The notes: a model not told the origin generated them from the letters alone. DNA of 64,000 nucleotides from Atherix ibis (GCA_958298945.1 OY282606.1:87923696-87987695); one strand, 5' to 3'. Counted from the stretch's first letter, positions 33,677 through 47,006 are shown. Numbers and translations: made by a program.

Positions 33677-36179
33677 TATTTTTACAATCCAACATAGAAT
33701 CAGCAGATAGGGTAAAAGATAAAAATAAAATGACGCAGCGTCACTAAAGCCCATTTGCTTGAACCACTTACTAAACTCTCCTTCGCGAACAATGCGCAAA
33801 GATTCCAAAAAACCGGTTCAATACTTTTTGAAACCGGTTTTCTGGATGCTATGTCGTATCGATATGGAGGGAAAATTTATAGTGTTACCAGATTGCTTTC
33901 TATAGCACCACTTTTTTACCGATACCTCGTATAACCTATTTAGATTTTTTGGGCATCGATCTTTAAATTCATTTAAGGAAATAATTTTTAATTTCTAAAA
34001 TTATTATTTAAAAAAAAGGTATTTACAATATATGAAAAAGGTAATATTTTGTGCAATAAACACCTGAAAATTATTTTTGACAAATAAACCAAAAATTTAA
34101 ATAAATAAAAAGTTCATTAAATTATACGATTACTTAACTATATATATTGTGTAATATTATCCTGAGTATCTCTAAACATGTAAACACAAAATAAATTTAC
34201 TTTTTGAATATAAATATTTATTTTCGTGCATATCCTAAACATAAATATTGGCTTTTCTCCATGTTTTCGACGATTTCCTTATTTAAATCGAAAGTATAAA
34301 CTCCTACACATATCAATCATGATAAAAAGTAAAGAATTTTAATTTAGATTTATGATGGCATTATACTGATACATAAACCTATTAGAATATGGTATACACA
34401 TGTATTTACATAAATATAAATGCGAAAGACTTGTCTATCAGTTAAACAGAAAGTGATTTCTTTGGTTTTTTTTTTTATAATAAGAATTTAATAATAATAA
34501 TATCTGCGGTTGACTTATATTAGATAAAATCTAACTTTTGTATTTGAAATACGAAGAATTTTCGTATTTTCTATTTTTATAATTTCTTCCCCTCATGACG
34601 GAAATTATAATATAAAACTTGATAAAACTAAACATGAGAAAGTATTCGTTATTTATTGTAGGATATTGAAATATGTTTTTTATTATTTTGAATACTTCTT
34701 GAAAATTTCTTCGAAAAGTAATATTGAATAAATTGTTGTAGAAAATATTTATTTATGATTAGAAAATTCTCAAAATATTATATAAAAACTATATTTCTTT
34801 ACTTTTTTTTATTAGTACTTTTAATACATTAATAAAATTTTTAAAAAAAATTGATAAAAAAGGTTTAAATAATGGTATTTTAAAAAAAAAACTTTCTGTT
34901 TCAATGAACTTCAGTATATAATTCAGTATTTCGGTGTCCATATTACAAAAGTTTATTAAATCAACAACTACTATACGTTGTATGAAAATGTTAATATTGT
35001 TCATATCTAACGAATGGGGTTGGTTGTTGATTATAAAGAACAATTCTAAATAATAAGCATAAACATTTTATTTAAATATGAAAAATAATGCTATCATAAA
35101 TACATACTAAAAGAATAAAATGAATAATGTTATAAATAAATGAATGACATATTTTACAATTCATTTTGAAAATTTTGTATATGGTACTTACCGAAATTAT
35201 GTTCGGAAATATTTTTTCATAAATTTAGTAAACAACAGAAATGAGCGCACACACATCCTTAATGGCAATACTAAATATCATATCTTTAGGGACAATAAGT
35301 ACAGATATTCAAATATTTTTTAGGTTAACTGAGTAGTATAATAAGTCAAGAGAAAGGATTCTTATGTTTACCAATGGAAATATATTAAACTAGGGAAGTA
35401 AGAATATTATCTCAAAATGTGTTGCCGCCATACATTTTAATGACTTCAAGTTTTATGATACGAAATAATTAATGTTGGCTTTGTTCAAATTTACACTTTT
35501 ATTTGTTTTCTGACAAAAGATATTTAACCTTTTATCATAAAGACTTATATAGGTAATATATTTTAAAAATGTTTTATATTTATTTATTTAGGTATGTCTA
35601 CAAATTAGCTAATACAATACAAACAACGGATAATTAGGCACTTTCATTTACTTAATTACTCTATTAGAATTTTGAATGGTTGTCATAATTTTTTTAAATA
35701 TTCCTTATGATCGGTAATAAATTTTAATTATCAAATTTTTATTCACATTGTATTATTTTAACATAGTAATATTAAAATATGGAATCAAAAAATTTCCAAA
35801 AAATATAATTGATGGTCTGTTGCACAAAACACATCTTTATGTCGATAGGCACCAAGTATTTTACAATTTTTTTTAAATAATATAATAGAAATATTGACTA
35901 GGTTAAATATATGGATTTATGTTGATGAGTATAAATAGGGACGGCAAAAAGGAAAAGTTTTTTTAGTAAAAGGATTATAGTCGTATGTTATACGGTAATG
36001 AAACTTTTTATAACGAGAAACGATCAAATCAGAAGAAAAAGGGAATATTTAAGTTACGATGAAAATAATTTTATTACGAATACAAAATGGAATATCAACT
36101 ATTTTTTGGATAAATTTGAATGGAAGAGATTTAATTTGACGATAATTGGAACACTTAAAAGAAGCCAAACGCTCAATAC
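33677..36179. other. A/T-rich interval, no gene supported
   Basis: An imperfect inverted repeat around AAAACCGGTT lies near 33815-33845. A TATAAATAG string at about 35930 precedes a short frame (35998-36201) without similarity. Nothing else was recognised. Confidence 0.45.
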
Positions 36180-36588
36180 CGTAAGTCTAGATTGGTTTTG
36201 AAAATATGTTTTACGTCAAAAAATCGTTCTTTAGTGTCAGTTTTGATCGGTAGACTTCAGGTCTTTTTAATCTTGTGTGGTAGTTCCAAATAAGTTATTT
36301 AACCATTAATTGTAATTAAAGATTTTATTATAGAATTGTAGATTTATCTGGAAGCTATTTGGATATTTGAATGTAAAATATGTAAGAGAAATTATAAGGT
36401 ATTCTTCGAATAGGTAGCAGTTATAGTTTTGGGATTAGTTGTAATGTCAAAGGTATAAAAATTGTATAGCTGTGAGTCAAGGACACTACCTTGAGAAACA
36501 TCAGCTGTGTTAGGGGTTGTTTCAAATAATTCAGTTTTAAGTGATATATGGAAATAATGATGTTATTTAAAAAAAAAATTAGATAGTA

Positions 36589-37518
36589 CAATGTCTGTTC
36601 AAAAAGTATCGCGAATTTTGTGTTTTTTTTTTCAAAAATTATTTATTTATTCATGAATATCTATTTTGTACCCTTCAAAGTAATCCCCACCAGATATTAT
36701 ACACATGTGCCAACGAGGCACTTCAGAAAATAATTTTTTGTGATCTTGTTCAGCTCCTTCTTCGATGCCGTCTATATCTCGTCAATCGTAGCGTAGCGTC
36801 GTCCTTTCATGGGGCTCTTCAGTTTCGGCAACAAGAAAAAGTCACAGAGGGCCAAATCTGAGAAATACGGTGGCTGCGGTGTTATTAGTGCGTTGTTTTT
36901 GGCAAAAAATTCGCGCACAAGCAATGATGCGTGAGCAGGAGCGCTATCATGGTGCGAAAGCCAATTTTTGTTCTTCCACAAATACGGGCGTTTCTGGCGG
37001 ATTTCTTCACGCAACTTGCTCATAACTTGCAGGTAATATTCATTATTGGTTGTTCTACCCTGTGGGAAGAACTCATGATACACGACGCCCCAGCAATCGA
37101 AAAAAAAACTGTAAGCAAAACCTTCACATTCGACCGAACTTGGCGCGCTTTTTTTGCTATTGGCTCGTGCGGCAGCCTCAATTGGAATGATTCAGCTTTG
37201 GTTTCCATGTCATAACCATAAACCTATGATTCGGCACCACTTATGGACCCTGTGGAGCAAATTTGGGTCGTCGCGGACACAGTCCAACAGCGCCTTAGCA
37301 ATGTTAATGCGATGTTGTTTTTGGTCGAAATTGAGGCAAAAATCGAAGACAAGGCTGAACACGTGCTAGCAAAGCAGCTGTCAAAAATTAACTGAACATT
37401 TAAAATGGCCGAACTTATTGGCATAAGTGAGAAACATGAGTACCAACATAACCACACAAAAAATTGAAATCGAACCAGTGGAAATTCAAAATTCGCCATA
37501 TTTTTTGAACAGACCGCA
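36589..37518 (-). mobile_element. mariner (GGTCTGTTC termini) inside a Jockey-like relic
   Basis: Left end TA|CAATGTCTGTTCAAAAAGTA and right end the inverse of TA|TGCGGTCTGTTCAAAAAA. 930 bp, hence internally deleted. It belongs to the family whose derivatives lie at 57515-58216 and 62540-62930, and shows the family's normal 5' region (about 37340-37518). Confidence 0.85.
36772..37380 (-). pseudogene. mariner transposase (DD34D), N-terminally deleted
   Basis: The helix-turn-helix half is absent; the frame enters at the DDPNLLHRVISG region. It continues with YGYDMETKAESFQLRLPHEP, KKARQVRSNVKVLLTVFF, a frameshift, then FFPQGRTTNNEYYLQVM, HHDSAPAHASLLVREF (second Asp) and PYFSDLALCDFFLLPKLK (third Asp, 34 residues later). 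The first catalytic Asp position reads SGAES, so it is lost. The C-terminal tail after RRYATIDEI ends in a stop. Confidence 0.8.
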
Positions 37519-38060
37519 TATGTAGAAGGAAGAAAGTTCAAGGATGTCATACATGACCAAAGAAACACTACTTGTATAGTAATTATTTTTCTCAGTAGAA
37601 AATATTAAATAATTTATGACATTTTTGGATTGTGAAGTGTTCTGACAGAAAAGCAAATTGGTGTTCGGGGATAATTTTTGTATTATTTAAGCACGATTCA
37701 AAAGGAGTTTTGCAAAGATTCTTTCGACAATCGGGAGTAAACTAATAAGTGTATACGAGGATGGAAACTATATTAATTTATAAGGTTTGGAAGCCATTTT
37801 GCATATTGGAAAATTTCAAACTATGTGGAAATAAATGGTACAAAGAATACTATCGATAGTATGTTATGAACAAGAGAGTTTTTTTGAGATTTGTTTAAAT
37901 CTTTTTTATTGGATAAAATTTTTTTCCGGAAGAATCATTAAAAGTAGAAGTGTCAGTTTGTCGTATATGTATTTTCTGCGAGTAAGTTTTACCAGATATT
38001 CTATTGTAATTGTACTCTATCTTTTTGTTTTTCGTTAATTAACGACCATATATTTAAAGG

Positions 38061-40765
38061 TAAGTTTAATTGTTGAATTTGTTATAAAATTTCTTGAATA
38101 TTAGTTGATATCGGAAAATATGATATAAGACATGAATCAAAAAGAAACTATAATTTTTTTTTAAATAAATGTAAATTTCCTAATCTTTTTTATTAGAAAA
38201 TTAATTATATTTATTTCATTAAATTTTTTAAAGTAAGTTTTATATCAAATTAAGTTATTGTTTAAGAAATTATCAATAAATTTTAATGTTGCTAAAAAAA
38301 ATTTAACTTAAAGTATAAAATTGGTTAATTTCGATTATACAATATCAACTATTAAGTATTCATAACAACTATTTTAATAAAAAAAATAATTTAAAAAAAA
38401 ATAGAGAAAGTCAAATGAAAACTCTTTCCAATAAATCAAAATCCAGTCATTTTCACAAATTTTGCTGCAGTCTTGCCTAAATACAATAATCTAAGTTCGC
38501 GCAAAATATTGATCGAATGCTCCCAGTGGAACTTCAATTTTTCTACGATATTAATGATAGGGATTTACTATACGAACAGTACCAAAAATATATAAAACTT
38601 CTTCTTATTTAAAATAAAAATAATAAGAAAATTATAGTATATATAAAATAAAAATGTAATTACAAACACACTAGTACATATTTTTTGTTAGTTTGTGAAA
38701 ATGGTATATTATTTGATAGTTTAGTATTTGTGCGTTTATATAATACATACACTGATACGTATTATATAGGGAAATATTCAAATCCAACCTAAAAACAAAC
38801 AAAATTATTGAACAAACGATTTTCTTCGTAGAAAATTTAATAAATATAACAAAAGAACTCTTGTCTATAAGATAAGCTGGTATTTGGTTCAATTTACGAT
38901 ATTTTCACGAAGAAATAATTGGATACTAAAGATATCAATGGGCATCAAAGGACCTATAACAGAGCATATTTAGCCCTATTTACAGTTTGAGTATGCTGCC
39001 AAATTCTTCCATCGGGAATAAAGGGATTTTGTTCAATGATATACGATTTCTCGTCGCAACTATAAACGATACTGCTTGTATTTTAGTTTTTTTATTTTTT
39101 TTTTATTTTAAATTCGAATTGAACCATTTCACTTATGATTTTTATCATTTAATAAGAACTTAATCGAAATCTTACTCAAAAAAATATATACAAAATATTA
39201 TTGTACAGAATCTTTTAAGTATTTTTAATTTTTCCATAAGATTATTTCTTAGGATTATTGAAACGAAAAAAAAAACAATTGATTCCTTGTGAAAATAATG
39301 TGTTTTTTTTCTAATATAATAAAATTTAATGATAATTTCCTATTTTATTATATTTGATTGTGCAAAAGTTATTTAAGCTCAAATTACATCTACATATCAA
39401 CTTCATATTAAGGACGAGCAAGTTGAATTCCAGATAGTACGCCAACTCACCTGAGATTATATTTTAGTCTATGACGTTTAATTAAGTTTTGTCATTCTTC
39501 TGTGTTGCTTTGGTACAACTTTGCTAGCTTATATTATATACAAATAAATCCTATGTCATTTCGTAAACTGTCAACAATTTCGAATTTAATTTCAGTTCCC
39601 ATCCATTTCTTAAAGTAGCCAAAGTAAATTACTTAAATATACTATGGCCACTGAAATTATACTTTCAACGAAAACAAATAAAATTTAAAATTCAATATTA
39701 TTCTTAATATCATTGATAGTCGTCGTACTCGTAGAATAAGGTAGAAATATTGTAGTATGAAAGAGTTAACTTTTCGAAATGTAAACATCGAAATTACTGA
39801 TTATAAAAACGATAAATCAGGACTGTTAGCTTAACCTGGAGGATTATATTGAATACAAAATTCTAACCAGTTCGTTACTGCCGCATTGGTGGAGGCTCGT
39901 CTGTGATTTATTATCGTGGCAGTTTGCCCTAAAATGAATTCTGTTAGCTCCCCAAGGCGACTGAACCTTTAGTGCAGTCAGTTCAGTCAGTTTTCAATTT
40001 GAATTTCACGAATCACACACGGGTAATTAACTTCAAAATTTGTTTGCCGCAATGTTGGACAGTTTTGGCTAAAATTCATGAGCACAACACTATGCGAAAC
40101 CGATTTTCATGGCTATAATTTCGAAATTCCTGTTTCCGCATCAAAATCACAGCGGTTATATAACAGTGTCCTCGTTTAATTCAATTCAACATCGACCAAT
40201 CCATCTATCCATCTGTCCATTTGAACATTTTATCTCTCTTTTCGTGGTAGAAGAGACTTTCTAATTGAAATTTTATTCAGATATTAAAGTATATGATAAA
40301 TAGTAGAATTTTTCAGTAAAATATAATCTAAGTTAAAAATAAAATTCAATTTATTACTCTTAAAATTTGTTTATATAATATTTTTGCATTAATTAATTCT
40401 TTTCAGATTGCTAAATTTCTTTTGCAGAATAAAATTTCTGAGCAACATTAATTATATAAGGTAAAAATACTATTTTCAAAACTGACATTCATAATTTTAA
40501 GAATGTATAATTATTTAACAAGAACATTTTTTTTTATATTTACTCATATGTATAAAAGAGTTTTAACAAAGTAACAGCACAGATAATAGGGCATCACCAA
40601 TATGGTGTGCCATATTAAATAGCTAAGCCTCCATGGAGTTCAATTACAACAATTCAATTAAATAAAAAAAATTGAATATCTTAAATAAAACAATTCACAA
40701 AAGAAACTGTTAAAATATATCGCAGAACACATTAATTCAGGCCAATTGAACTTAGAACTATAACT
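38061..40765. other. A/T-rich interval with one unusual stretch
   Basis: Mostly low complexity. The part 39880-40260 is less A/T-rich. It has a cluster of TCAGT words (GTGCAGTCAGTTCAGTCAG at about 39973) and a TATATAA at about 40157, which might be a promoter or 5' exon. No coding sequence follows that I can support. Confidence 0.3.
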
Positions 40766-43260
40766 TTTTTTATTTTTTTATATGACAGGTTTTTCATTTC
40801 TACGTTATTGTACAATTTTTACATAACACATATATGCACTTATACACATAGACATGAGACACAGTCGCTCCTATGGAGCATATAGCGACACTAGAGACTT
40901 TGTGAAGTCTCTCCATCTGCTTCTGTCTTGGGCTAGCCTTTTCACTTCCGACCATGACTTGCCAATTTGTTGGTGTTCGCACTCGACTGATCTTCCCCAA
41001 GTGGTCCTTGGTCGTCCTCTGCTGCGATTGTCCTGTGGGTTCCAATCTAGTGCGATCCTTGCTATGTCCGTAGGTGGTTTTCGCAAGGTGTGGCCAATCC
41101 AACTCCATTTCCTGCGTTTGATGTCAGCTAGCAGGGGTATTTGCTTCGTGAGAAGAAGCAGCTCATCGCTAGTTATCCAGTTCGGCCAGAAGATCTTGCT
41201 TATGCACCTCAATCATCTGTTCACAAATGTTTGAGGCTTACGAGTCGTGCTGTCGGTTACTTTCCATGTTTCACAGCCGTACAGCAGGACTGGCATGACG
41301 TTTGAACTGAATATTCGAAGTTTGAGTTCTATGGAGAAGTGGTTGGAACGCCACACGTTTCAAAGTGAGGTGTACGCTTGTCGCGCCTTGTTGATGCGCG
41401 TTTGGATGTCTAATTCAGTTCCACCATCGTTGCTGAGCATGCTGCCAAGGTAACAGAACTTTTCGACATCTTCAACTTGGGTACCGTGTAGCATCAAGAG
41501 CCTCTCGCAGGTGGCGCCGATACGCATCAATTTTATGTTCTTGATGTTGATTCTCATCCCCACTTCTTCGGCGTTGGAGGCCAGAGCATTCAGTTTCTCC
41601 TGAATGCCGTTGAAGGTGTGGGACATGAGGCATATGTCGTCGGCGTAGTCCAGGTCGTGGAGCTTCTTACACAGTGTCCACTGGATACCGTTGCTGGCTG
41701 TGTTGTTAGTGCGTTGACGGATATTACACAACCCTGCATAGTGCGATATGTGAGATAACGCAACCCTGCATGACTCCTCTCGAGATGTTGAATGGATCGC
41801 TGTTTCGTCCTTTGAAGCGCACTCTACACAGGGCCTCACGGTATAGTTCTCGGATGAGATCGATGATGGCCTGTGAGATGCCTAGTTCAGCCAGAGCACT
41901 CCAGATGGCATTCGCGAGAAATCATGTCGAAGGCTTTTTCGAAGTCAACGAAGAGATGATAGAGCGGGCTGTTCCATTCGTTCGACTGTTCAATGATCAT
42001 TCTTCGGCTGTTGATGTGATCAATCTCTGGAGCCAGGTTGTCAGGTCCGGGTGCTTTGCTGTTCTTGAGCTTGTTGACTGCTGTTGTGATCTCCATAATC
42101 GTGGGTGGTGTTCTTGGGATGGATCTTCGTGGGTTTCTGCGCATCACTGGAGGAGGAGGATGGAATTCTGGAGCTCCTGGAATGGATTCTGAGAAGAATT
42201 CCTTCCAGCGGTCGAGTTGTTCTTCATCCGTGGAGAGAGCTTGACCGTCTTTGTCCTTAAGTGGTGGCAGTGAGGGTGTTCTTTTTCCAGATAGTTTGCG
42301 AATTGATGCATATACACTGCGAATGTCGCTCCGGTGTGCAGGGGCTTCTGCTTTGTTGGCTATTCCGTTGAAGTATTGAGTTCCTCTTGTCATCCCTTGC
42401 CATGCGTTTGACCATCTTTTGAGCAAGGTTGTACCTCGTCTGTAGATACAACCTGGGTTTGAGCAGTTTGGAGTAGACCTTTCAGCTTTCTTCGTTCTTC
42501 TATTTGAGTCCAGCTTGACTCGCGGATCCACTCTTTCCTCTTGTAGTTCCGGAAGCCCGTTGCTTCCTCTGCAGCGGACTTTAGTTTGCGCAGTAGAGAA
42601 GGCCATGCCAGCCTTTCGGCATTGTGGCTAACTTCTTCCAGCTTGTTCTCAAATATCTCGGCTGTCTCTGGATTCTGCAGGCGTTGGATGTCGTGCCGGC
42701 GTTCTGCGCGACCTTGTTGTTTAGTTGCCACAGTCCTTAGTTTGACCACCCCAAGTAACAGCTGATGGTCGCTGTATATGTCAGCTCCTCGGATTGTCTT
42801 GACGTCCAGGAGCGATCCGAGGAATTTTTTGCTTATCAGGATGTAGTCTATCTGATTGCGGGTCACACGATCCGGAGACTGTCAGGTGTATTTGTGGATG
42901 TTCTTGTGAGGAAACTTGATGCCACCGATGAAGAGTTGATGAGCTGAGCAGAGGTCGGTGAGACGGTTGCCGTTGTCGTTTTTTCCTCTGCGTGGAGGCT
43001 GTGTGTTCCAATGACCGAGCGAAGATCAGTGTTGTCCTGCCTCCTTTAGCGTTAAAGTCGCCCATGACAATTTTGATGTCGCTCTTTGGGGCAGATTGAA
43101 TACACGTCTCTAGTTGTTGGTAGAAGGCTTCTTTGTTGGCGTCATTATCTACTTCGGTTGGGGCATAGCACTGCACGATAGTGATCTTTCGAAACTTCGA
43201 CTGGAACCTGGCTGTCAGAAGGCGGTCGGAGACCGGTTTGTAGCCCATGAGAGGCTATAA
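40766..43260 (-). mobile_element. RTE-like non-LTR retrotransposon, decayed
   Basis: A minus-strand LINE with an A-rich 3' end (about 40766-40780) and G/C-richer coding DNA than its flanks. It contains an endonuclease and a reverse transcriptase of the type related to RTE/BovB and CFDP2-like endonucleases. The 5' end is truncated near 43260. Confidence 0.8.
40871..43248 (-). pseudogene. RTE-like endonuclease-reverse transcriptase
   Basis: Order on the minus strand: VQCYAPTEVDNDANKEAFY and VMGDFNAKGG (endonuclease, 43248-43040); then, after a frameshift, RNQIDYILIS and SDHQLLLG (His of the active site); a long charged linker; LKNSKAPGPDNLAPE; FVDFEKAFDMI (first palm Asp); RGVMQGCVISHI; LDYADDICLMSHT (intact catalytic pair); GMRINIKNIKLM; CYLGSMLSNDGG; and the C-terminal WIGHTLRKPPTDIARIALDW with RGRPRTTWGRS. 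Four or more frameshifts, a local duplication at MQGCVIS, and internal loss make it non-functional. The clade is assigned from the YADD context and C-terminal motif. Confidence 0.8.
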
Positions 43261-43569
43261 GTAAACCTTATAAATGTTTCCATGTTAATACGAGAAGGAA
43301 GTGTGTGATCAAATTTTTTTTATAAAAACAATTCTTGTTATTTTTTTAAATGTTTTATTTATTTAAAAGAAAAACTTCTTCTTACTCGAAAATATTAAAT
43401 CGATTTTTTTTTATAAAAATTTGTATTTGGATATAATCCAATTTGAACCATTTAGCCTGTCAATGCGAAGCCGATAATGCAGTGCAAAGCCATTGACGGT
43501 GGTGACTTTTGGTGTTTAGTGGAGTTAATAATTGGTGGTTTTTATTTAGCTTTGAGTTCTTGCCTACAA
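43261..43569. other. short A/T-rich interval
   Basis: No feature seen. Confidence 0.4.
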
Positions 43570-44100
43570 AAACGAGCTATTGCAGCAAAATAGTGTGACT
43601 TATGCTTTTTCAACAATTCTATTTATTGTTATACATAAATTGCCTTGGGCAACTCTAAACGTATACACCCGTGGAGACGTTGTTTTCATCTTCGTTTCAG
43701 TTGCCTCCAGCCTCTCGATTACACTCTTTTGGATGCTATTGACAGTATCAAAATTTTATCTTTTAGGGTGGTTTTTTATCTTTGGTAAATAGGACAACAC
43801 AAATTACTTTTTTCGATAAAAGCTCGTAATAATGATAGATCATCCAAGGGACTGTAATGTAGAATGTGAGGTTAGGAGCCCCTTTTTCTGAGCTTTTCAA
43901 AGAGCTTTTATGTTAATCGATGGCTTGACCTTAAAAGAGACCTCACTCGTTTAACATACGAGGTTCGTCTTCGACTGCTTCTTGGCGGCCCTCCAAAAAT
44001 TGCTCATGTCACCCAAAAACGTATGCTCTTGATAAGGAAAAATTTCCAAATAAACTCGCTGGAACTTGTCGTAACTTAAAAAAGTTCCAGCGAGCCTGTT
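43570..44100 (-). pseudogene. mariner relic, N- and C-terminal pieces
   Basis: The minus strand near 43940-44050 encodes LSRAYVFG followed by EQFLEGRQEAVEDEPR, the linker motif (xRVFEWHKxFKEGREEVEDEPR) of the same old mariner group as 31340. Near 43680-43760 it encodes IQKSVIERLEATETKMKTT, the C-terminal helix region. The catalytic core is deleted. Confidence 0.55.
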
Positions 44101-45721
44101 ACGAAAAATTTTTATTTTTCATACTAGAAAAACCCTTTTTAAAAATATTATAAAATAAGTGGAAGTATTCTTAGGCACTTTGTGTGGACAGTTCGATAAT
44201 AACTTGTTGAACTTAAGTATTTTGTTGGTTGTATTCAATTTTTTAAGTAGATTTTTAATAATCGAATTTAAACTTTTGTATGATCATAAGTAATTGGTAA
44301 TATATATTAACATGAAGAATCCTTATTACTTTTGTAATAAGGATATTTTACTTTTATATCAGTAATTTTATTACTGTAATTTCCACTCAAATTGAATAAA
44401 ATCTTTAAATTACAATCTTTACATAATTTTCGTCAATTTAAAATTTACTTTTACCAAATATATCGAAATTTTTACTTTAATACCAAAATATTTGTTCGAA
44501 ATGTTATTATTTCATATTTTATTTATTTTTTTAATGGTAAATATTATATAATTGTAGAAATTATTTAATAGGGAGAAATATAAACAAGTGTACAAATAGA
44601 AATAAATAAATCAGATATAAATTCAACGCAATCTTTCTAAGGGGAAATGGGAACATTTTAAAGTTGAATAGAAAAAAAAACCCAACAATATACTTTAGAA
44701 CGATTATACTCGTAGACATAATTCATAAATGAAAATACAAATGGACGAGCTTATAAAATGAAAGGGATTTAATCTGTTCGCTATGCTGCGATGTGTCTGA
44801 ACCCGTACAGGGATGATAACTGTTCAAGATAATAAATTTCCTAAAATCTGGGCTGCCTTGTTATAGCAGACTCTTCGAAATGGTGCTGCTTTCCGACGTT
44901 CATTTAACCAAAAATTTTCTACAACGTAGTATTCAGCAATATTCTAACAAGTACTATTTACCATAACCTCGCACCCTTAAAATCTCTTTCATCTTTTTCC
45001 TATTATAGAATTTGACTTTGTTGTGCTTGTTACTCGTATTTTATGAGATAGCAACTCTCAACCACTTTTAGTAAACTTTAACAATTTAATTTTTGGATAA
45101 TTAGCTAAACATTAAAGTGAACAAATTTTATTTTATTTATTTTACTTTTAATATTTGCGATATTAACGCATATACGTGTATGTGTACTCATAGAAAATTA
45201 GATGTCTTAGATTACAATTAACTTGGTAAAAACTTATTTAATTAAAAAATTTTCGAACAGGAAATTGAAATTAAACATAAACACATATTTATATTACGTG
45301 TAGACAGTCTACATCTTATAAATTTCTACCATATTATTGATGCGCATATGTAAATAATAAGAAAAAGACTATTTGAATAGCAGTAAAAATATTGCTTTTA
45401 ATAAAAAAATATTTTATCAATTTAAAAGAAATTTAATTATTGATCAAATTAATTAATTTAATTTGATAAAAAATAAGTTGAATAATATATCAATCTATTA
45501 TCGATACAAATTATTTACTTTTCTAGTTTAACTATGTTGGAAAAATTTCGCGGTAATTTTTTTTTAATGTTAAATAAGTTCATGAGTATTTAGATATAAA
45601 AAAATGTTTACCTTTTAAGTTGGTATCCCTGCTTAATAATTTTAAAGAACTTTCTTGCAATCTGTCAACTAGTTTGTGTACGTCTTTTGGTTTTGTTAGT
45701 TGATGTCGCTGTAATTTGTAA
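44101..45721. other. A/T-rich interval, no gene seen
   Basis: Very A/T-rich with many homopolymer runs. Nothing recognisable. Confidence 0.5.
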
Positions 45722-45723
45722 TA

Positions 45724-47004
45724 CGAGGGTCGTTCAATAAGTCCTTAGAAAAAGATGGAAAAAAACTGTTTTTTAAAAAAAAAATTTATTTTTTTCCACA
45801 TAATCTTCTTTTAGCTTTATACAACCGTTTTTCCAAAATTTTTATCCCGTCCAAAAAATAGGATTTCGGAAGTTCTGCAAAATACTCATCCGTTTGAGCA
45901 ATGACGTCCTCGTTGGAAGTGAACCGTCGTCCGCCAAGCCATTTCTTCAGATTGGGGAAAAGAAAATAGTCACTCGGGGCCAAATCTGGTGAATAATGAG
46001 GATGCTGCAACAATTCCATTCTCAATTCCACAATTTTGGCCATGGAAACAGCGCAGGTGTGTACACGCGTATTGTCCTGATGCAAGAGGATTTTTTTCTT
46101 CTTCAGATGGGGGCGTTTCTCTTTGATTTCCTCGCTCAACCGTTGCAATAACGACGCGTAATACGCTCCTGTTATTGTTTTTCCTTTTTCCAAGTAGTCG
46201 ATAAAAATGATGCCCTGCAAATCCCAAAAGACCGTGACCATCACCTTGCCGGCCGATGGCACAGTTTTTGCCTTCTTCGGAACCCGTTCACCCTTGAAAA
46301 TCCACTGTGATGACTGTCTCTTCGTTTCTGGAGTGTAGTAGTGTATCCAGGTTTCGTCCACAGTGACATATGCGATGAAAGAGTGCCAACATAGCCTCAG
46401 AGTCCACTACACGATTGCGCTTATTCTCCTCTGAGAGCAAACGCGGCACCCATCTTGCCGAAATTTTTTTCACAGACAATTTTTCATGCAAAATTGAAGC
46501 GACTGTACCTTGTGATATGCCCGTGGTCTCAACTAATTCGCGCCCTTTAATTCGCCGATCGTCAAAATCAGATCGTGGATTTTGTCGATGATTTCAGGAG
46601 TATACACCTCAACTGGGCGTCCTGAACGATGTTCATCTTTTGTGGATGAACGGCCACGTTTATATTCATGCACCCAATTGTAAACCGTCGCAAACACAGG
46701 TGCAGATGTGCCATGAACTGCATCCAACTCGGCTTTGATTTCTTTCAGGCTTAAGTCTTTCAAATGGAGCTGTTTGATGACAGCCCTAAACTCGCTTTTT
46801 TCCATTGTTATGCACAAATAAATGTCGTTAACTTTAATCGACGATAGAAATTGACCTACGCTATGGATCGAGCTGAAATTTTGACAGCTTTCCTGTCGAT
46901 AATGCTACTTACAAAAACCTATTGCTACTTGTCGATAATGCTACTTTACCGACACTACGAGCGCAATTTCTCGGATTTTCTAAGGACTTATTGAACGACG
47001 CTCG
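45724..47004 (-). mobile_element. full-length mariner, 1281 bp
   Basis: Terminal repeats CGAGGGTCGTTCAATAAGTC (left) and the inverse of CGAGCGTCGTTCAATAAGTC (right), about 27 bp long with few mismatches. TA flanks at 45722-45723 and 47005-47006. It is the only apparently full-length mariner in the window and the same family as the fragment at 1-613. Confidence 0.93.
45786..46817 (-). pseudogene. mariner transposase, full length with two frameshifts
   Basis: Minus strand. 46817-46560 gives the N-terminal helix-turn-helix (MEKSEFRAVIKQLHLKD, TVYNWVHEYKRGRSS, DEHRSGRP). After a one-base shift near 46560, DDRRIKGRELVETTGISQGT, HEKLSVKKISARWVPRLLS and DSEAMLALF follow. A second shift near 46370 leads to an open 191-codon catalytic domain with DETWIHYYTPETK (first Asp), ILLHQDNTRVHTC (second) and YSPDLAPSDYFLFPNLKKWL (third), 34 residues apart. 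The whole catalytic triad is intact, so inactivation looks recent. Confidence 0.92.
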
Positions 47005-47006
47005 TA

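Larger units (their letters stand above)
36180..38060 (-). pseudogene. Jockey-like reverse transcriptase relic, split by a mariner
   Basis: Left of the mariner (36430-36580, minus) the decayed palm reads ADVSQGSVLDSQLYNFYTFDI, equivalent to AGVPQGSILDPILYNIYTHDI of the 7.8-kb copy. Right of it (37525-37760) are VFLWSCMTSLNF (for VFLDISHAFDRV) and IIPEHQFAFLSEHFTIQK (for VIPQHQFGFRPEHPA). The order is collinear, so the mariner at 36589-37518 interrupted an existing LINE. Heavily mutated. Confidence 0.65.

Noticed and set aside
35930..36201. TATAAATAG followed by a short frame as a gene
   Set aside because: The 67-codon product has no similarity and A/T-driven composition; TATA-like words are common in this DNA.
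40854..42244. Several plus-strand frames over 60 codons
   Set aside because: Antisense shadows of the RTE-like reverse transcriptase on the minus strand, in G/C-richer DNA where stops are rarer.
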